DNA of 64,000 bases, taken from Bombus terrestris. Lineage: Eukaryota; Arthropoda; Insecta; Hymenoptera; Apidae. Each line of letters starts with the position of its first letter. Position 1 is the stretch's first letter. The notes under the pieces were generated by a model, which saw only the letters and a list, made by a program, of their open reading frames with translations, was not told the DNA's origin and did not search any database. A program made the position numbers and the translations under genes. Below are positions 11,481-23,130 of this stretch, piece after piece. The DNA is taken from positions 7,874,001 through 7,938,000 of the forward strand of contig NC_063276.1 of NCBI RefSeq assembly GCF_910591885.1. Direction: 5' to 3'.

Positions 11481-11775
11481 ACTCTTCCAGAGACCTACCT
11501 CAATTTCTGGCTCGTTGTATCGCATCTCAACGGCAACCGGGGGAATTTACGATCGCAACGTGCGCCACCGTGTCGATGATGGCTCTCAAGAGGAACAACG
11601 GGAGGCTGCCGCGGTGTACCGGGACTAATATTCGACAGCGGCTGTAGGCGAAATTTAATCATCGACCGAAACGCCGGAGGCGGATTTGAATCTAGCCACT
11701 AGTAGATTGGCCGGAACGGAGGTCGCCTCGTTGCTTTATTGGTCACCGTTAATTTGCCGCTGTGCTCGATCCGCT
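11481..11775. other. CpG-dense island
   Basis: A sharp GC-rich block with a CCAAT box in reverse orientation (ATTGG near 11737). Overlapping plus ORFs of 84 and 98 codons end in or near it in different frames, suggesting composition rather than coding. It is a candidate conserved non-coding element or promoter. Confidence 0.3.
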
Positions 11776-12560
11776 TTCAATCCCGAGCCTGCCGCCACCC
11801 CCCAGAGACAGCTTAAACTCCTACTGCTATTTTTTCGTTTTCTGTGCTCTCTGTGCTTTTTTTAAGTTGTCTTTTTTAGTTGAATTTCTTTCGGAAGTTT
11901 CTAGTGAAATCGTGTCAACATGCGACCCTACACAAAAGTTTTACGATAGAGACTATTTATTTGTTAACGAATACACACCGTTGATCTAATCGATTATTTA
12001 TCGTATCGACTATCGATACGATTATCACGACAGGTTTTGATAGTTGGTTTAAATTGTTGGTTATTTTATTATAAATCTGTTATTTTATTTGCCTCGTATC
12101 TACATTATAATATGAAGTACAATTTGTTAGAGTTTACCGAATGTGCTCAATGTAACGAACATGTGTCCTAATGTCTATGATCGACGACATAATTCTTTGA
12201 ATTCTTACGACCGATTTTTTGACATTAGACACACAATGAAAAAAGATGAAACGAAGTCAGTAAAAGGGTGTACGTCAATCTTGATTGACTAAAAATATAC
12301 TTAATTTCCAAATAAAACACGATCAAATCGAAACAAGGTTAGTGGCACAAATCACACTTAACACCGCCACTTACACCATTAACATTCCAGAAAGCTAAAT
12401 TAAGATTTAACATCCTATAAATCCAAATTAACCGCGCATCCTCCGTTTCAACCCTAAAATAACCTGATCTCGAATCAAACTGAAATCTACAACGCGTCGG
12501 GGAGCAACGATACAGCGAACCCACATATCGATAAAGTGTGCAAATAAATTCGCGAAGAAG
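11776..12560. other. AT-rich spacer
   Basis: AT-rich apart from a moderately GC-rich edge at 12430-12560. The short ORFs have no motif. Confidence 0.3.
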
Positions 12561-12900
12561 AAGCTGGCCGATAATACAAAAAGCTTTGAACCAGTGGACC
12601 TCAACGAATCAACGTTGAAGCCGAGTCGCTTTTCAACGACCATCTCTCTCGTATTCCCAGGATACTATCAGCAGTTTCAAGGCAAGTACATCATCCCCTT
12701 CTGGGGTTGGAACTCCCTTGGGAGTCTTATCCCAACTTGCCTTCATAAAGGCCCGATCCGACCGATACACGCCCCCTGTACGACCTGTATATATATATAC
12801 ACAGACACACATATATATGTATGTATGTATATCGTATAACGCAGAGTCCCGCGTCCAGATAAGAATTTCAGGGATGCACTTAGGCAGAACGTATCAATAG
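12561..12900. other. Moderate-GC segment with microsatellite
   Basis: The plus ORF 12594-12839 has no domain. A pyrimidine-rich tract ends in CCCAG at about 12657-12661 and is followed 21 nt later by GGCAAGT, a possible acceptor followed by a GC-type donor, too weak to call as an exon. The block is interrupted by a TA/CA/TGTA repeat at 12788-12832. Confidence 0.25.
12788..12832. repeat. Compound TA/CA/GTAT microsatellite
   Basis: Alternating TA, then ACACAC, then TA, then three GTAT units in 45 bp. Confidence 0.8.
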
Positions 12901-13209
12901 GAGGGTACAATTGGTGAAATCGTCGCGAGACTCGTAAATTTTCTCCAATTTGCAACAAAGGGGCTTCCTTGTCCGTGGGAACGTGGGAGTTGTGAGCCGT
13001 GAAGAAGCATCGCGAATGGAATTCAATACGCTTCGAGATGTGCTTTAATATACAAGATCCGAGGAAATAATATGTACAAGTGTGCAGAAGGAAATTGATG
13101 ATGAAAACATAGAAAACATTTTATCATTCCAAGCATAGTTTAAGAAGAGATTGAGTTTTAAAATTCGTCAAAATGTCTGAACTTGGCTAATTAACGCTGA
13201 AATTATGGC
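12901..13209. other. Spacer before LTR-like element
   Basis: A moderately AT-rich stretch with no supported feature. Confidence 0.3.
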
Positions 13210-13899
13210 TATTGAGATATGTGTAATTTATGCTAGATATGTGTTATGTATGCTACACTAGATTAGCCGCGTAGCAGTGACACACATATATGAGTATGAG
13301 TGTGTGGGAGTATGTGCGTGCACAGCGTCTCATAAAACAGAAGAGTGTTCTGTTGGTAATGTCACACACACCAGAAGGTCACATGCTCAGAAGGAGTAAT
13401 AGAATAGGCATTCTACATGCTACAGCTATGTAAACAATAGCCAAATAGTAATGGAATAGCCGCCTCTGATATACACCAGACGACAACCCCTCCAGAGGGA
13501 CTAAAACCTCAGTATAAAAACCCTCCCAAACTAGCGCTCGAGATCAGTCAGTTGTAACACTCTGAACCGTCACTCTGTTGGATTCGTATAATAAATTCTA
13601 TTACCATATACAAAGTTCAATTTCTTCACCTTATTTGTGAAACGTTCGAACTGCAACGCGAGGAGATCACCGGCGATCTATCATTTTCGTAATTTCTTGT
13701 GTCTTCTACGTGACTGTGGCGTGGTAAAGAAGATGGTGAGACAAAGAGAGTGCTGAGACACGTGCAAATGTGTACCGACGAATATCTTGTAAATCGTATA
13801 TCAAATAAATCTGAAACTATTTTGATATCAATTGTAAGTGTAATCTAAGTGTTCCTATACATTTATTTTGCCGATTAAGATCCACAATTCTCAACAATC
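13210..13899 (+). mobile_element. LTR-like element (solo LTR), long form
   Basis: About 690 bp, related at both ends to the 320-bp element at 27637-27956; both begin TATTGAGATATG and end after a shared ATTAAGATCCACAATT block. Inside is an ordered promoter: TATAAAAA at 13513-13520, an insect initiator TCAGTCAG at 13544-13551 about 30 bp later, and poly(A) signals AATAAA at 13590-13595 and 13804-13809. This is the layout of a retrotransposon long terminal repeat. No reverse transcriptase or gag is present on either side, so it is a solo LTR. The 4-bp duplication at the related copy suggests a Ty3/gypsy-like family. I could not identify a target duplication here, so the exact ends are uncertain. 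Confidence 0.6.
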
Positions 13900-15457
13900 G
13901 TTGGTGTGATAATATTACAATCCCTTTGTTTCCGTGGATTTTGCATATGCTTTTAACGATGATTTGGTAGTGATCTTGAATTTGTTCCTAAAGAATGTGG
14001 ATGATACGTTGAAATAAAATGTAGCTATACCTTGAAAAGAAAATGTGGTTATATCATTTCGGAGACATGTTTATGGCGAGACATGTTTATCTCGGGGATG
14101 AAAAGACTGTGCTGAAGAATTTGTCCATCTACCCTGGTGATATGTTACGTCTTGGTGTATGTTTCTGAATTCCAAGATTTAAAGTTACTTTAGGTACTAT
14201 GACATGGCTTATTAATTACAAAATGTTTTATACAGTAGATATTTCAGCTATAACAATGCACTCCATCGGGATTAATTGTTTTCTAAAATTAAACTAATGT
14301 TTAGAAAATGGAATTGATCACATTGATTTTGAGTGACTTATTTAAAAGTAAAAGATGTTAGGAGACCAAGCAATGAACATAGAAGTAGGTCGATAATTTC
14401 ACAAATCTAAAAATAATAATAATAAAAAAGTAACGATGAATAATAAAAAATTCACGAAATATATAAATAATTAATAATTATTGTAATTAGTTTATTTTTC
14501 GGTGGAATTCGAAAGGGTGACTCACTGATTGGGTGCTAAATAAATTTTCTAGGTTTCATTATTTCGCAATATAAACTCCGCCATCGCTGATTAAAATCTG
14601 ACTAACTTCTGATCTCTCTGAAACCAGATTATTCAATGTTGATCTCTCCGAACAGTAACTTCTTCAAAGGTTGCTGATTAATCTCATTAAATAACTGAAT
14701 TCTCAACTGACAACTTGGCTTGTAAGGGAAAGCTACTAAAACGCGGTTGCTTCAGTGGATTTTGGTCGAACGGCTTCAAATTAAATTCTAAAAATTCATT
14801 TTCCTGGAATCTATTTAACTTTACTCTGGATGTTTTTAATTTTAATTGATAATAGGGACGAGTTCCTTTCAAAGTCCATAACTGTTATATCTTACATATA
14901 TAATATTTATTTTCTAGGTACTTTGCATTATTAGCTTTTTTTCTACGAGTGACTTTCCTTGTGATTGATCTTTTATTTCAAAATTCGTAGTTCAAACGGA
15001 TTTTCTAACAATTTATTTCCATTAGTTTTCCATTAAGTCGACTAGAAAGTCTAATCTTGATTACTTTTTACTATTTATCGTGCAGCTTCTAGTCTCGATT
15101 CCTTTTCCAGAAATTGCTTTTCCAGATTTCTAGATTTCTAGATATGTAAAGATAAAAGATCTTGCAAAAATCAGAATATGAATAAGATGCTGTAAATCCT
15201 TCACGAGTTTAGTATTCTTCACCTATTTCTCATCGTGATGTAATAAATAATTCTTTTCAAATTTCATCAAAAATATGTATAACACACAAAATATAAGAGA
15301 ATATTCGGCTAGGAATTTTAGGAACGACTCAACAGATCCATTAATCCCTGGCTGCCACTATAAATTTCCATTACCCTCTGTCCAGAAGTCAAACAGAGCC
15401 TCGCCATCATTTTCCAATTCTACTTAAAAACGTATAATCGTCAACAATCTCAAACCG
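13900..15457. other. AT-rich spacer
   Basis: AT-rich, with A/T-simple stretches (about 14407-14460) and no gene. A 61-codon minus ORF at 14687-14872 is random-looking. Confidence 0.3.
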
Positions 15458-15478
15458 ATCATCATCATCATCATCATA
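15458..15478. repeat. (ATC)n microsatellite
   Basis: Six to seven tandem ATC units. Confidence 0.85.
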
Positions 15479-15733
15479 TTACTGCAATTCTACACAGTCC
15501 ATACTTTCCATCAAACAAACACTGGCTAACTTCCGGTAGAACGAATGTCCCACGAAGCTCGTGTGTAGTACGTGTCTACGAAAGCCGCAGCGTGAATTTG
15601 AAAGCGGGGCGGCATACAGCACACAGCTCGAGCGTGCAAGGTGTAGAGAGACCTCCGGTTAGAGGATGCTCGTAGTTAGCTTCTAATGAGCTAGCCAATC
15701 CCCTTACGTGATGAGCATTCGCGACTAGCCTTA

Positions 15734-15747
15734 GAGAAAGAAGACAA

Positions 15748-15789
<42 letters not shown>

Positions 15790-15797
15790 AGAGAGAC
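15734..15797. repeat. (GA)n microsatellite
   Basis: Nearly uninterrupted GA dinucleotides. In insects such tracts are bound by GAGA-type factors near promoters, and here the tract abuts a CpG-rich island. Confidence 0.9.
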
Positions 15798-15914
15798 TGT
15801 GGGTCGGTTCGTTACAAAAAAGTTACGACGGCGATGCGTGCCAGGGCCAGACTCGTCTGCCTGGCGGAGGAGGCTCGCTCGCAATTACGCGTACTTTGTT
15901 TTCGAATACAATTT

Positions 15915-15928
15915 GTTGTCATTGCAAC
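15915..15928. promoter_or_regulatory. RFX-type X-box
   Basis: GTTGTC AT TGCAAC matches the RYYNYY-N(1-3)-RRNRAC consensus of RFX factors, which drive ciliary genes in insect sensory neurons. A second half-like GGCAAC follows at about 15950. A single 14-bp match in 64 kb may be chance, but it lies in the island. Confidence 0.4.
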
Positions 15929-16215
15929 GCCGCCAGCCAGGCAACGCTCGTTTATTCGTCCCTGGCCGCTCGTTTTTGCTCGTGTTTGCTTTACTCAGCC
16001 TCCTCCATCCTCCGCCTCCGCCTCTAAACGCTTTTATTTCCTCTTTCGAAAGCGACGCGGCGATACACGGCCCGCTTCGACCGCCTCGTTGTCGCGCTTA
16101 TCGATCCGTACCAGCGACCGATGCACGCGACAACCAAAGCACGCAACGTGTTTGTCGCGCGGACCACGCGACTTTGACGTAAGGAAACGAACAAATTGCG
16201 GGTTCGTTGACTTAC

Positions 16216-16244
16216 CATGGAGAAAGAGATCGAAAGTCTCTCCG
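16216..16244 (-). other. Minus-strand microexon-like signal
   Basis: Read on the minus strand, a long pyrimidine-rich stretch (16290 down to 16247) ends in CCCCAG at 16250-16245. It is followed by 29 bases and then a strong donor, ATG/GTAAGT (GTAAGT at 16215-16210). Both splice signals are good and correctly ordered. The 29-nt size would shift a reading frame, and no neighbouring exon is visible, so this is a weak prediction. Confidence 0.2.
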
Positions 16245-16373
16245 CTGGGGAATTGAAACAGGGAATTGAAGAGGAATGGGTGTCCTTGGGTGCTACCGAA
16301 GGGGTGTTTCAAGGCCCACGTGGAATGAATAGAACGCTCAGTAAAAAAGGATATTGCGAGGGAAGAAAGATAT

Positions 16374-16393
16374 TTAACACTAGAATTATTGAT
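16374..16393. mobile_element. Isolated TTAA-element terminus
   Basis: TTAACACTAGAATTAT here matches the terminal sequence of the piggyBac-type element at 3936-4573 (complement of its right end). No partner end lies at the expected distance, so it is a relic end or a chance match. Confidence 0.3.
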
Positions 16394-16566
16394 TTCGACC
16401 TATGTAAGTATGATGATATATGTATACCATGGCTACACCAAGTATTTGAACATAGACTTGTTTACCAATTACATCTTTTTATTAGATTCTATACATTTTA
16501 TCTTAATAGTATCAACTTTTTATAGTTCATATGAGATACTCAGATCTTTAATTCTACTTCTCTATA

Positions 16567-17241
16567 TTAACACTTTGATTGACACGCCGAAATCACATGT
16601 TTCACTCAGGACGTCACGGGAGTATTTTTATTATTCAAAGAATATAATGGCAAAATAATAATAAATTGATGATGTAAGACAACATTCTTCCCCAATGAAC
16701 CGTTTATCTTGTTGGTGGTCACGGGTGACCACCGTGGCGCCTTGGCAACAGTTGATAGCGACGTATTATAACAAAGCTTCGTTTATTTCAACAAAACATC
16801 CGCATTCGTTATTTCGTCGCAAGCAAAACGTCCAGAATATATTGTTGAAACGTGTAGAAGACATTAGTAAACAGTATTTGCTTATTCTATATACAATAGT
16901 AAGATATGTGCACACTTCTAACTTGTTTATAATAATATTTGTAAACTACCCCTCAAACATATGGATGCAAACACAGTGCGCCGTTAGATGCAAGATTTCT
17001 TCTCATTTTTTTTTATTGATGTTCTAATAAAAATATTTAATTGTTCAATGGGGCAGTTTTTATTTCAAAGTATCTTCTATTTATTGGTTATATTCAAAAT
17101 GCCCTATCAATTTTCATAAAATTTTTACAGAAGTTGTAAATTGTAAGAAGTTCAAACGCTCCGGTCACCAATGACCACCGTGGCGTCACAGGAGAAACTG
17201 TGGCTGATCACATATGACTAACGTGACAGTCAAAGTGTTAA
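16567..17241. mobile_element. piggyBac-type non-autonomous element, second family
   Basis: A 675-bp element bounded by TTAA on both sides (16567-16570 and 17238-17241). Its inverted ends read TTAACACTTTGATTGACACG and, from the other side, TTAACACTTTGACTGTCACG. Subterminal copies of a GGTGACC/GGTCACC-containing motif occur at about 16720-16740 and 17160-17190. The interior is AT-rich and non-coding (random ORFs of 89 and 110 codons). Ends and TTAA sites fit piggyBac; the length and internal sequence differ from the 3.9/39.3 kb family. Confidence 0.75.
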
Positions 17242-18720
17242 TAAATATTAAATGGCTTTTTTATTAGCTCAATTTTTAGTTCATTTATTTAAAGCTATTT
17301 CTGATGCCGGAAAGTTGAGATATAAACCTACAGTCTCTTCCAAGATGATTAAGCATGGGACATTTAACAGAGCTCTAAATTAGAAATCATTTCGTAAGAG
17401 AAATGCTGTACAGAACAATGAACACTATTCTAGACGACAATATTATTAATAATCGAGTTGTACAGGTAGCCGAATGAGAAGCAGCTATTGTAACATCTGC
17501 GCTTTTCATCGCTGAATACTGATCGTGACACGACAATGGTGAAAGGGTGTAACTGGTATCCAGATTTTTTGTTTCAACTGATTTATTAAGAGGTTACAAG
17601 CCCGACAAGTTTCGCCAGTTGTTTAATATAATGCAGGAATTTGTTCAAGTGTTGAATAATTGCGACGCTATATCGTCACAAATTTCTTGGTGTTGAATAA
17701 TGACAAGTAGAAATATTTTAGACAGAAGGTCAATTTATGGCAGATTGTCTAATTAAAATACCTTTGACTAGCTATTAACTTAAGTTATTACATTTTAATA
17801 ACTTAATAAAACTGTAAGGTAGTGGTTTACAATTTATTACGTGCCAAGAGATTTGAAAATAATTTGAATTATAACCCCATTCCAAAATTTTAAAGAGAAC
17901 TTTGCTTCCACAATTACAATTCTTTTAAATGAAATAAAACAATAATAAAATAATGAAATATAAAATAAAGTAGCCAATAACTGTAAATTAATGGAGACAC
18001 ATTTTGAAGTTATCTGTTTTAGATATTCAGCATTTTTATTGGAATTTTTTATTAGTTCTGAAACGTAACATATGCAAATAAGAATTTTATTTCGTTTAAC
18101 ATAATATAAAGTTGTACGATGAATTATTTTTTGACTGCAAAAGGATGTAAATTCTCCATACCGTATACAGCGATAAGCTTTTATGAATTATTTCATTTTA
18201 GCTTCTAGACTTAATAAAACCGAAATCATTTGTCTGTTTATTTTTTAATATTTTGAGCTCATACTGTAACATTTTCACTTCTTGCCCTTACAAATAATTT
18301 CAAAAATCCATATAAATTGTATGAATAATTTAAGTTTAAAATTAAATCGTAATTAATGTGGAATAAAAATAACACATTACACATTTTCCAATTAAAATAT
18401 TGTTAAAATTAAAATTTACAATAGCAATGTTACTAACTCTCTAATATTCATAACATCGCGTATTTATTTCGAAGGTTTATACCTACGATGCAAACAAGTT
18501 TTTCAGACAAAACGAAAAACCATTTGCAATTTTACAAAAAGATTATTCACACTAAACACACAATGTAAAGAAAATAGAGTGAAACATTGGCCAAATTTCC
18601 ATTCTTAGCCCTTGAAATCGTTCTTTCACGGTTTCCACGTTATTCTGACGCATCATTTTGTCCAATATAAATGTATCTAACAATACTGTAATTAAAACAT
18701 TTTCATTCAATATCCATCAC
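17242..18720. other. AT-rich spacer
   Basis: Long AT-rich stretch without ORFs above 60 codons, without recognised repeats and with few CpGs. Confidence 0.35.
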
Positions 18721-19440
18721 AAACCTAACCCTCTGAAGAAACATTTTCTTGAAGTTACGCGGGCAACCTTCATCTCAACCATCGATCTCTTCTACAAAAT
18801 CTACCGCCACATTCAACATATCTGAAAGTAAAAAGTACGAACTCAGAACTCTCATCAAAGGCTTCCTACATCACTCTTTAAACTTTACCAGCATTTCCCT
18901 CGCAATCTAACGTTCTTTTCGCAATTTCTTCCTCCCTCATCGCTTCGTCAAACGTGGCAGAAAGCAAAAGACACGAAGATTCGAGTTTCTTACGAAAGTA
19001 CGATATTCGACGTTGAATTTTCGCGTTCCAACGGGTCGTTAGTCCTTCGAAATCACGAAGCTGAAATTACGGCAACGTTTAATACGTTCTCGTCGTAACG
19101 AGTCACGCTGATATCTCGAGTAATTTACGCGTTCAACTTGTCGCTTTCTCTTACTAGTCGGCGATATTTAATTCGGGGCGTGCATTAAAGTTACCATTTG
19201 AATGGGCAAAGGAGCAGGACCAGGGTTAAAAAGCGGCCTATACTGTCGACGAACATTTATTTCACTTAAGAGGCGCACCTGCAAGATGGTACCCTTTACC
19301 CTGGAGGCGCGATTATTTCTAATTAGTGTCGCATCTTCGTTTGGAAAACGCGGAAGGAGTCGCGAAGGAAGTTTGCTCGAGTTTCGCGGTGATGAAATGG
19401 TCAGTTTCGAGGTTGGCAGATGGAGGTAAGATTATGGCTG
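18721..19440. other. CpG-rich island with donor-like end
   Basis: Raised GC, strongest at 18930-19430. The plus ORF 19202-19429 (75 codons) runs into a donor-like ATGGAG/GTAAGA at about 19424. No upstream acceptor is convincing and no domain is recognised. It may be a regulatory island; an exon is possible. Confidence 0.25.
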
Positions 19441-19934
19441 TAGAGGAAATGATATTTCGAGTTTAACCTTTTAACGCTCATCTCCGTGTGAGACACGGGT
19501 ATAGTCACCCAAACATTTCTAACACATTTTTTACATTAATAAGCAATCACGTTTTTTTGGAGTTATAAAAACATTCGCTTTTTATCACTTTCTGTCTTGC
19601 GTTTTGCATCTTGTTGCGTTAACTCTGCTGCGTTCTCTCAATTAAATTCGATCAATTTGTATTTTCCTAGGGTTAGAAAATATTTCGAAATATTGCGCAA
19701 AGTTAAAAATATAAAAAATTCTAGACTACAACAAGCTGAATCTAGCAAATGTTATAAAATATCTAAATTTTAATTTGAACCACAAACTTAAGTTTATAGG
19801 TTCAACGTAACACGTAAATACAATTTCCTATAAAATTATAATCCACGCTATAGTATACACATTATGGTATTAACATTTTCTTCAACAAAATTTAAGCATC
19901 TGAAAGCTATCCTTTTCATTTTGCTTCCATTTCA
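19441..19934. other. AT-rich spacer
   Basis: No supported feature. A TTAACGCTCATC-type start at about 19472 resembles the TTAA elements, but no matching far end is visible. Confidence 0.3.
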
Positions 19935-20335
19935 AGCTAAATCAAGTACTGTCGCCTTTCATCCGTCGAAATTCTACAATTTCGTCTAACAGTCGATACA
20001 AGAGCACGAACGCTGCAACACACAGTCGATGTGCAAGATGGAACGTGTAAATTCCTTGTAAATTCCCCGTGAATTCTCCATGGAATTCCAGTATCATCGA
20101 CAGAATGCGCCAGGAGGGTTGCAGGTCGAGTTCCGTGGGAATTCGAGTTACGTGAATGCAATTTGATTCATAAGTTGCACTCTCGCGATGAAGCGCCCTC
20201 CCAGAGCCAGCGGCTGTCGTATTTACGCCCTTGCACGGAGTTTTAAACGAATTTCTCGCGACGACGCTGCGTCGACGCCGGGACCTTATGCCATACACGT
20301 ACCATAAACGGGGAACTCGATCAGAGTCCCCGTTT
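19935..20335. other. CpG-rich island with short direct repeats
   Basis: At 20046-20090 a GTAAATTCC/GTGAATTCT/GGAATTCC motif recurs four times in about 45 bp. Overlapping minus-strand ORFs (74 and 118 codons) have no known domain; the repeats create a pseudo-repetitive Gly-Glu-Phe stretch. Confidence 0.3.
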
Positions 20336-21589
20336 CTCTTTCATGCTACTGGAAGACGTATACTGCATTGGCCAAGAAAAAGATAATTTCTATGCGAATT
20401 TCATGCGAATTGATAGTTGTCAATAAAAATTGTTCTATAAAATAAATAAAAACAAATAGATTCGCGTATTCTAGAATTTTATATAAATATTAAACTTTAT
20501 TAAAATTTTACTTTATATAAGATTTTGCAGCATACAATGTAATATCTAATATATTTTATTTTATTATGGCGGATTTAAATCGTTGTATCATTTTTGCAAA
20601 ATCTGTATTTAACTCAAATGATCCTTTAGTTGGGTCAATGATCTCAGGCAAATGTTTTATATTTATTATTTTCAGTGACATTAATGTATCATTATTGTAT
20701 TAAATTATACGAACGATTTAATTTGTTTAATTTTAGCTGTCGCATAGAAATAAAATGGCTTTCCAATTGACTCTACACTTTGTTATTGTAAAATAAAAAC
20801 TTGTTGTTCGTAATTATAATCCAGTCTCTTTTGGATAAGGGTTAATTTCTTTCCCAAATAAAACAATTTTATACGAAAAATCTCTTTGCAATTTTTTAAT
20901 AACATAATGTATATACGTGATATTTAATATTCCATAAAATATCTAAATATTCAAAAATAACAAACAAGAAGATTAAAGTGAAGCGTACCGTTGTTGTAGA
21001 TAATTCCTGTTTCAAAAATATGGGTAAATTAATTTTTGTGTGACCCGATTCTAAAAATTCCATTTGGAATGCTATTACTTTTAAAGAAAATGTATGGGTT
21101 TGTTTTTGTACAAACAATCTTCCATAACCAACAAACGTAGGGAACTAGATTTCTATTCGTTGTTTCCAATAATCCTGTTTTTACTTAGTATCTCTTCACA
21201 GTTTTTTGGAATTGTATGCTATTTCAGAGGCAGAACATTTCAGTTATGTTTTATCGTTAAAATGTATTTGCTTCTCTCGTTGGATTTTGTGTAGTTTTTA
21301 GATTACAGAGAAGTACTCGTTTTCGCTTGGTTTTTGATTGGTTTGTATTTTTTATTTTCATTTGTTCCTCCTGTGTTTTATTATTCTTCTATTTTTTGTT
21401 GCAATTGTTTTCTCTTTTGATATGTTTCGTTGTTTCGCTGTTTATCTCCTGTTTTTTATTAGGTTGAAATTAAATTTTGCATTTTTAATTTCTTTCGTGC
21501 TTTCATCCGGGCTTATAACGCTTAAGTTTTATTATTCTTCTACATTTCGTGAAAGCTTTTAGTTTTTATCATTTGTTTATTTCTATAAT
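20336..21589. other. AT-rich spacer turning T-rich
   Basis: AT-rich; from about 21140 the plus strand becomes T-rich. The ORFs there encode Phe/Leu/Ser-rich strings because of T-richness, not because of true membrane proteins. Confidence 0.35.
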
Positions 21590-22710
21590 TTTAAATATAC
21601 GTTTCTTATTATTTTCCGCTTATGATATACCTATCCCTTTTTACTCTTTTTTCTTTCTCTTGTTTGATTCCTTTCCCTTTTCCATCGTCGTGTAATAAGT
21701 TCCTTTTTCATCTTTTGCAACTCACATACTCTTGTTTCTCTTTGTCACCCTCTTTCAACTTCCGCTTCTTTTCATTTCTTTTTTCTGGTTAACTCCTTTC
21801 CATCTCTAACCTGCACAGCCTTCGTTTCTTCTCCTTCTCTTTTATCGCATCAAATTCCACTTTCAAACCACTTCAACTTATACATTTTCTTTTTCAATTT
21901 CTTTTCTATTTTTTTTCTTCCTTGTAACCAACTTTCTTATCTTGACTTTTTATGAATATTGTCGTGATGTTTTGTATTTCCTCTTTCCTTCTATCCTTTA
22001 TATCAAATTTTTCTAGTTCTATATTTTTTCCAATTTATTTCTTTTTCCTGTGCGTAGTCTTCGTTCTTCCTTTATTTGTTTTTCCTATTCTTTTTATCTA
22101 TTTCTGCATTCACCTTCACATAAAATTAAATTTCGTTTTTTCCATCTCTTTTTCTCTCTAAACATTTTTTATTGTTTCTTTTTTCACCTATATAGCTTCT
22201 ACTCTTCTTAAACTTTTCTTTTTATCTTCCGTTTTCTTCCATTCATCTTCACTTCAAATTTCTTCCTTTTCATCCTGTTCAATTCACACATTTTTTTCCT
22301 CGCTCCCTTCTCCGTTTCCCCTCCTCTTTTATCCTTTTCCCCCTTTTGAACTAATTAAACTCCTGTTCACCTACATAGTCCACATTGTTTCTCTACCTTC
22401 TTTTTCGACCCTTTTCACTTCCTCCTTCATCCACTTTATACATTAAACTCCTCTTCCGATTCTTCTACTCTCACGTACTTTTTTCTCCACTCCTTCTCCA
22501 ATTTCCCTTCCTTTCAGTCCTTTTTTCCTTTTCGCTAATTAACCCCCTGTTCACCTACATAGTCCACATTTTCCCACTACCTTTTCCCAACCCTTTTCAC
22601 CCTCTCCTCTATCCATCTTACACATCGATATCCTTTTCCAATTCTTTCATGCGAGCCTACTTTTTCCTGTATTCCCTCTTTCCTCGTTCTCTGTGTTTCT
22701 TCAAAGTGCA
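21590..22710. repeat. 1.1-kb pyrimidine-rich block with degenerate ~184-bp tandem repeat
   Basis: The plus strand is overwhelmingly T and C. The segment TGTTCACCTACATAGTCCAC occurs at about 22364 and again at 22548, and a diverged CACCTATATAG at 22185, giving a period of 183-184 bp; flanking CTAATTAA boxes repeat with the same spacing (22351, 22535). Earlier repeats are too diverged to place. Translations are Phe/Ser/Leu-rich artefacts. Confidence 0.6.
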
Positions 22711-23130
22711 TTTTATTGAAAAATAGGGATATGTGCAAATTGAAAAACATTGCGAACAAAATGTACCGTTTTCACGCATCATTGGTTTTTATTCATCTGT
22801 GTGATGATTTAGAATTTTTCTGCTTTTATTGAGAATTTGTAGCTGCAAAAATGTAAGTAACACATATAATATGCAAAAATATATACAATAAAATGGTAGG
22901 GTATTTATTGTAATATTCAGCACATAAAGCAAATTTTTATTTTTAATTATTATTCCAGTTTTTTGGCTGTGTTCGTAAAAATATAAAAATGCAAAAATTC
23001 CGCAGTCGAATAATAAAAATAATACAAGCTAAAATAACGAATAACCGCACGGTACATACTGATTTAATGGCAGTGACTGACGAAATCAGCGCGGATCGAT
23101 TGGAACGAAAGTTCGAAAATATGGCAGACG
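22711..23130. other. AT-rich spacer
   Basis: No supported feature. Confidence 0.3.

Larger units (their letters stand above)
15540..16330. promoter_or_regulatory. CpG-dense island with GA tract and X-box, possible promoter
   Basis: One of the most CpG-rich segments of the window. In order it contains a GA repeat (15734-15797), an RFX-type X-box (15915-15928), a pyrimidine-rich stretch (about 15985-16040) and further CpG-rich DNA. ORFs of 102-140 codons are open on both strands at once, which reflects composition. A plus-strand ATG in good context at 16217 opens 102 codons beginning MEKEIESLSAGELKQG; the first third is acidic and could be real, the rest is AT-rich and random-looking. No protein family recognised. 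It may be a promoter or enhancer; direction is not determined. Confidence 0.35.

Noticed and set aside
19472..19510. Another TTAA-element end (TTAACGCTCATC)
   Set aside because: No complementary end within 3 kb and only a weak match to the other TTAA families.
21338..22726. Phe/Leu/Ser-rich ORFs resembling membrane proteins
   Set aside because: They follow from the T/C-rich plus strand and sit in a degenerate tandem repeat; hydrophobicity is a composition effect.
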